The position numbers and the translations under genes are program-made. The notes beneath the pieces are model-generated. The model did no database searches, was not told where the DNA came from, and saw nothing but the letters and a program-made list of their open reading frames with translations. Of a DNA stretch of 64,000 bases, positions 59,928 through 64,000 are shown in pieces. Each line of letters starts with the position of its first letter. Position 1 is the first letter of the stretch. Source of the stretch: Brachypodium distachyon (taxonomy: Eukaryota > Streptophyta > Magnoliopsida > Poales > Poaceae); the NCBI RefSeq assembly GCF_000005505.3, contig NC_016134.3, forward strand, positions 41,230,150 to 41,294,149. Reading direction: 5' to 3'.

Positions 59928-60245
59928 TTAGGTTCTTCTACAAACTATTGTGCAGCCTTGGACATTCCTCCTTTGTGCTAGTGCCACTTTGTACATCGTT
60001 GTGACCCAACTGATACAGCAGTATGCGGCCACCTTGGTCCAATTTAATTTGATGTTTAGGATTTTGTTTTTGCGTTTTGTTGTAACTTTATACTTGGTGT
60101 TTTGTATTTTTATTTACTTATCATTATTCGGTAAGATGTACTGTCCTCCGATTACTAGGGGAAATATGTTCCGTTTGACACACTACCATTGGTGCACTCT
60201 TTTCTAAGGAAAAACCACGGACACCTCCAAACCTAAGTAAATTAT

Positions 60246-60354
60246 ATACTAGTCGTCTGTAAATAAGTGACTCAAGTTCATCTAGATACACATGTATCTA
60301 TACTAAAACGCCCAAAGATACTCATCCGAGTCATTTATTTCCGGATGTAAGAAG
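60246..60354. mobile_element. Degenerate Stowaway-like MITE
   Basis: GTAAATAAGTGACTCAAG and CGAGTCATTTATTTCCGGA are inverted, with the TAGATACACATGTATCTA core between them. Termini are eroded. Confidence 0.5.
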
Positions 60355-60479
60355 TAGCTGCTAATACAAATTTAGAACCTAGGCGGTTTTAGGAGTCGGA
60401 GGCGATACAGATACTAATTCAGCAAGACGCGTCGGAATATTTACGGAAAATACATTATCTATCCATTCCCGATCGGTCA

Positions 60480-61830
60480 AAACTTGCCAGGGCCGGCAGG
60501 TGCTGGGCCCGCGCCTCACCGTCAAGCCCTCGAGCTGGCCCGGCCCCGGCCCGTTTAGTAATTTTTCTTTTAAATATAATTAAACTACATTGAGTAATAA
60601 AACAAGCGCAGCCCCAAGACTACTACGCTTGCTAGCCACTAGGCCACGCTCACAGTTTTGTTTAATACCCAGCCCAAGTCCCATTCGACTGTTTTGGGTT
60701 GCTGCCATGAGATAAAAAGGCCACCGGCCCAGGTGCTTTTTTTAGGCCCGCGGGGTTTACCGGCCCGGGGCCGGCCCGAGTCGTGCCTGGTGCCGCGCCG
60801 GGGCCGCGGGGTTGCCTTAAGGTGCCGGCCCGGCCCGACCACTCTAATGCTGGGCTTCGTCGGGCCGTGCCCGGCCAGGCCCGTTTATCCCAAGCCGGCC
60901 CGATAGCCAACTGTACCGGATTCCAGAGGGCACCCGTCGGGTTTGGGTACGGGTACAGCTCAACCATACCCGTACCCGACGACCCGACCCTCAACCGTTA
61001 CCGGTACCCGTGGTTGGGTATGAAATTTTACCATACCCACCACCCGCCACGGGTACGGGTTACCCGCGGGTATTTTTACACGACCCACCATTGACATGCA
61101 ACGAGAGAGAAAGTGAGAGAGAAGGGGCGAAACGGCAGCGGCGTCGAGTCCCGAAACGGCGGCGGCATGTTGGATCCACGGCGTCAGGGAACGATTCGAC
61201 GACAACGGGGGCAGGGTCAGCCGGATCCCACGGTGTCAGGTCCCGAACGGCGGTGGCGGGGGGACGGTCCGCCGGATCCCACGGCGGCCGGCCGACCTCC
61301 TCCATGGAGGCTGCGGGGGTGACGTTGCACGGAGAGATGGCCGTGGAGGAGGGCCGAGCGCAGCTTAGTGGTGGTGCAGATCTAGAGAGGGAGAGAGGGA
61401 GGCCGGCGAATGGAGGTAGGAGGCAGCGCAGGGAGGGAGATGCTCGGTGTATCTTCTGGCTGGGTTCGGGAGAACGGAGGAAGAGAAGGAGAAGGGAGAT
61501 CGGGAGGATGCTAGGCGGCGGCTCGGGAGGATGCTCGTGAGGAGGGGAATTAGGTTTGGGTTTCAGGCAAGCTTATATATGAAGCATGCTTGGGTTGGGC
61601 CAGAGATTAATGGGCTTTGAGTACAGGGGTGACAAAGTGACAATTTAGTGCGGGTAGGTGGGTAGACGGGTTCGGGTAGACCAATACCATACACGTACCT
61701 GCCATACCCGTCGGGTATAGAATTTTACCGTTTACATACCCACGGATATAATTTTTTACCAAACCCGTGTATTAAACGGGTAGAAACCCGTCGGTATACG
61801 GGTATAAGATACCCATTGCCATCCGGATAC
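60480..61830. mobile_element. hAT-type low-complexity repeats with a GC-rich insert
   Basis: 60480-60910 is full of GGCCCGGCCCG-type motifs. 60915-61085 and 61640-61826 carry many CGGGTA / TACCCG motifs in opposite orientation, and the right end reads ATACCCATTGCCATCC. Such ends (complement GGATGGCAATGGGTA) are common in plant hAT elements. Between them (61090-61545) is a GC-rich block open in several frames. Exact termini and 8-bp duplications were not found, so this may be one or two nested elements. Confidence 0.4.
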
Positions 61831-61851
61831 CGGATGCGCCGTCCGGACGTA

Positions 61852-61953
61852 CGACGGCGATATATAATACGGCCGACGGCGATATATAATACGGAGTATA
61901 GCAAAGACACGTCTCTAAAATCCCCAATATATACTACGGAGTATAGCAAAGAC
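61852..61953 (+). promoter_or_regulatory. Promoter-proximal direct repeats with TATA motifs, upstream of the protease-like gene
   Basis: CGACGGCGATATATAATACG plus one G occurs twice (61852-61872, 61874-61894), each copy holding a TATATAAT motif. TACGGAGTATAGCAAAGAC also occurs twice (61890-61908, 61935-61953). The second set ends about 110 bp before the start codon at 62062, so the repeats probably lie at the core promoter or leader. Confidence 0.6.
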
Positions 61954-62061
61954 CACGAGAGAGCGATCGCGCGGCGCCGGCGATAATACAAAAAAAAAAA
62001 CCCAATATCCTTCGAGCCCTAACTTCCGCCGGACCAAGGGAGCGGCGGCGGTAGTGCAATC

Positions 62062-63653
62062 ATGACTTCTCGGCTCAGATCCAGGACGCCGTGGCTGCAG
62101 TCGCCGCAAGAAGGTGATGCGTCGGTGGGCTCCAGGCGGAGGCAATACCAGAGGAGAAACAAGATGGACGCGGCGATGGAGGACATATCCAAGCCACGGA
62201 AAAGGAGGACCCTGGCGTCGATCCGCCAAGAGTATGAGGACGAGCAGAAGAAAAGGAATCTGGAGATGGCGAATTTCGACGAGGAAGGGGTAGTGGACAA
62301 CTCTCCACGCAGCCCTCCGGTACACAAGGAGCCCTTGAGAGAGATTGAATCATTTGACACTCTTAAGGAATACATGGACTATCTTGAAATGCTTGACGAA
62401 GAATCAGATCGCGGCCGCAAAGGTAATTTATTTGCTCTTGGATCATGCTCCAAATTGAAATCACGCAGTGGCAGTGGCAGGGCCAATTTTACCAATTATT
62501 AATTAAGAATTCTTCCTCATAAGGAATACTTCTTTTTGCAGATGTTCCAGACCATCCTACGATCTTCTTCACTCCTCCCACCAGGTTCAATACGCCACAG
62601 CATTTACCCCTTCGTGAACCTGGAACCAAGGCTGTGCGCTCTGCCTCCAAATTCGTCGTTGGGCTTTCATCATCTCTTGGTATATAGTACATCATTTCCC
62701 CTCTATTTATGGTTAATTATCACCGTACAACTTCTTAAATATTAGAGTGGATCTGCAGATGGCAAGCCACTTAAGCGGTGTTCTGGTTTCTGGATCGACT
62801 ATGACGAGGAGAAGGGAATCGGCACTCTCTTGACGACGGCGCATCTGATTCGCACAAAGGAGCCGAAGCGGGCGGACTCCGTCTGGTTAGTAAGACGGGA
62901 GTATGCTACTCATGCTAATGTGAGTTGTTAGTAATTATCCAAACCAATTTTCTCTGTTCATCCATCTACCCATCCATCTCTGCTTGGTTTGATTGCATCA
63001 GGAAGCATATGCATCATCAGTATTAAGCAACATACTCCTCCTGTTGTCCTGAAAAGATTTTGTTTCAGAAACCCAATATCAATATCATTTTCTCTGCAAT
63101 CCTTGTTTCAGGTCATTGTTCACTTGCTGGACGGCAAGACTGCAGAGGGCCAGCTGCTCTACCACCAGCCCCATTATGATCTTGCCTTCTTCAGGGTTAC
63201 ACTGGATCAACCTGTTCCATTACCGTGTTTCAACGAAGAAGTGGAGTTTGCTCAAGATGTCCTTCACCTCGGAAGAGACAAATCATTGGGTCTAAGGATA
63301 AACCATGGCAGGGCAGCATACTCAAATCCGGTGGTAATGGAGCAATACCACTAAATGTACTTGCATTCTGAAGATTATCGACATATTGCTCACAAGGTAT
63401 ATAATATATTTCCCTAGTTCGAGTGCATGTTGAATATAATTTTGATGCTATATCTATGTTGCGATCTCACAATCTGTTGTACTAACTATGTATATTCTAA
63501 TATTTTGTCAATTTGAATATTGTAGTTTGACGATGGCGGGCCAGTCATTGATCTTAATGGAAAAGTTGTGGGACTGTTCAACATTAGTACGAGAGGGTCC
63601 TTTATACCTTCTTCTATTTTGCTCAAGTGCTTGAAATCATGGAAGATCGCCGG
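62062..63653 (+). pseudogene. Trypsin-like protease-domain protein with a nonsense codon and no catalytic Ser (partial at window edge)
   Basis: Five exons by GT/AG and phase: 62062-62422, 62542-62679, 62759-62919, 63112-63396, 63526-63653, continuing past a donor at 63654. Exon 1 encodes a charged N-terminus (MTSRLRSRTPW, TLKEYMDYLEMLDEE); later exons a PA-clan protease fold: LLTTAHLI with the catalytic His (exon 3), YDLAFFRVTL with the Asp (exon 4) and FDDGGPVIDLNGKVVGLFN (exon 5). In the last, the position of Ser in the family's GxSGGP is Asp, so proteolysis is unlikely; inactive members are known in grasses. In exon 4 a TAA (63352-63354) interrupts the frame between VVMEQYH and MYLHSEDYRHIAHK, although the coding-like sequence and splice sites continue. 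If translated, a 300-residue protein lacking the last strand block would result. It may be a very young pseudogene. Confidence 0.75.
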
Positions 63654-63708
63654 GTGCGTTTTCCCCCTCTCAATTCTATGATGTTTCCTAATGCACTCTT
63701 CCTTATTA

Positions 63709-63829
63709 CTCCCTCCGTCCCATATTAATGTTTTCGTTGACTTTCTATTACATGTATCTAGGCGCTTTTAAGGCATAGATACATCCATATTTGGGCAAAT
63801 TTGAGTCACTTAATATGGGACGGAGGGAG
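63709..63829. mobile_element. Stowaway MITE
   Basis: CTCCCTCCGTCCCATATTAA ... TTAATATGGGACGGAGGGAG with TA at 63707-63708 and 63830-63831. Same family as the GAUT1 intron copy. It lies in the intron after the last visible exon of the protease-like gene. Confidence 0.95.
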
Positions 63830-63923
63830 TAGTAATCTTGCACACACAATGCACATCTCATAATAAATTCAACAAAAACATTCATAGTTTACTCTTTTGT
63901 CAAGGTTGTCTCAAATGGCAGTA

Positions 63924-64000
63924 CTCCCTCCATTCCAAAACACAACTCATATAGATTTTTCTCATTTGTTCCATAACACATCTCATTTTTTTTTGGTACC
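63924..64000. mobile_element. Stowaway-like MITE, cut by the window edge
   Basis: TA followed by CTCCCTCCATTCCAAAACAC, a different Stowaway family from the others. The right end is outside the window. Confidence 0.6.

Noticed and set aside
1..64000. tRNA, rRNA or CRISPR-like arrays
   Set aside because: None seen; regular short repeats are explained by the CACTA subterminal array and microsatellites.

Overview
This is nuclear DNA of a grass, most likely a Pooideae species with a compact genome such as Brachypodium (an inference). The genes have introns, GC-rich first exons, grass-type Stowaway MITEs, CACTA, Mutator-like and Helitron elements, and a long solo LTR. The gene order GAUT1 - STAY-GREEN - LEA2-like - PRR95 matches, from memory, the neighbourhood of STAY-GREEN and PRR95 on rice chromosome 9. 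TE density looks too low for Triticeae.

Layout. 1-16.1 kb is repeat-dominated: a non-autonomous CACTA element with a gene-like insert (1249-4867), a Tourist MITE, a 5'-truncated broken LINE (minus strand), a GC-rich stretch with no recognisable gene, a 3.36-kb solo LTR with an exact 5-bp target duplication (10822-14181), and a Helitron. 16.7-25.5 kb holds a PTI1-like kinase (minus), an F-box gene with a detached C-terminus (plus) and a nine-exon GAUT1-type galacturonosyltransferase (minus). 25.8-31.5 kb is a tandem duplication; one copy was hit by a Pack-MULE carrying SEC14-like exons, the other by a poly(A)-tailed retroposed transcript. 32.4-43.8 kb is the conserved core: STAY-GREEN, a LEA2/NHL gene and the clock gene PRR95, all minus, with PRR95's last exon duplicated in an exact 170-bp tandem repeat. 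46.7-50 kb collects broken fragments of unrelated genes (CCR/DFR-like reductase, EMF2 VEFS domain). 51.1-52.1 kb is an intact trypsin-like protease gene. 52.7-62 kb is again repeats: a microsatellite, an inverted repeat, a MULE with a perfect 9-bp target duplication, a Helitron end, a Harbinger-like element with a possibly plastid-derived interior, and pronoun-like low-complexity hAT-type repeats. 62.06 kb to the edge is a second protease-like gene with a nonsense codon and no catalytic serine.

The genes form no single pathway. GAUT1 makes pectin backbone, SGR starts chlorophyll a breakdown, PRR95 represses morning clock genes, and the PTI1-like kinase is likely in signalling. I find no convincing undescribed system. 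The most informative material is the history written in the repeats: nested insertions with readable target sites, an in-window empty site, captured gene fragments, and an exon duplication in a clock gene. All exon borders are read by eye from GT/AG sites, reading frame and family similarity; no alignment was run.
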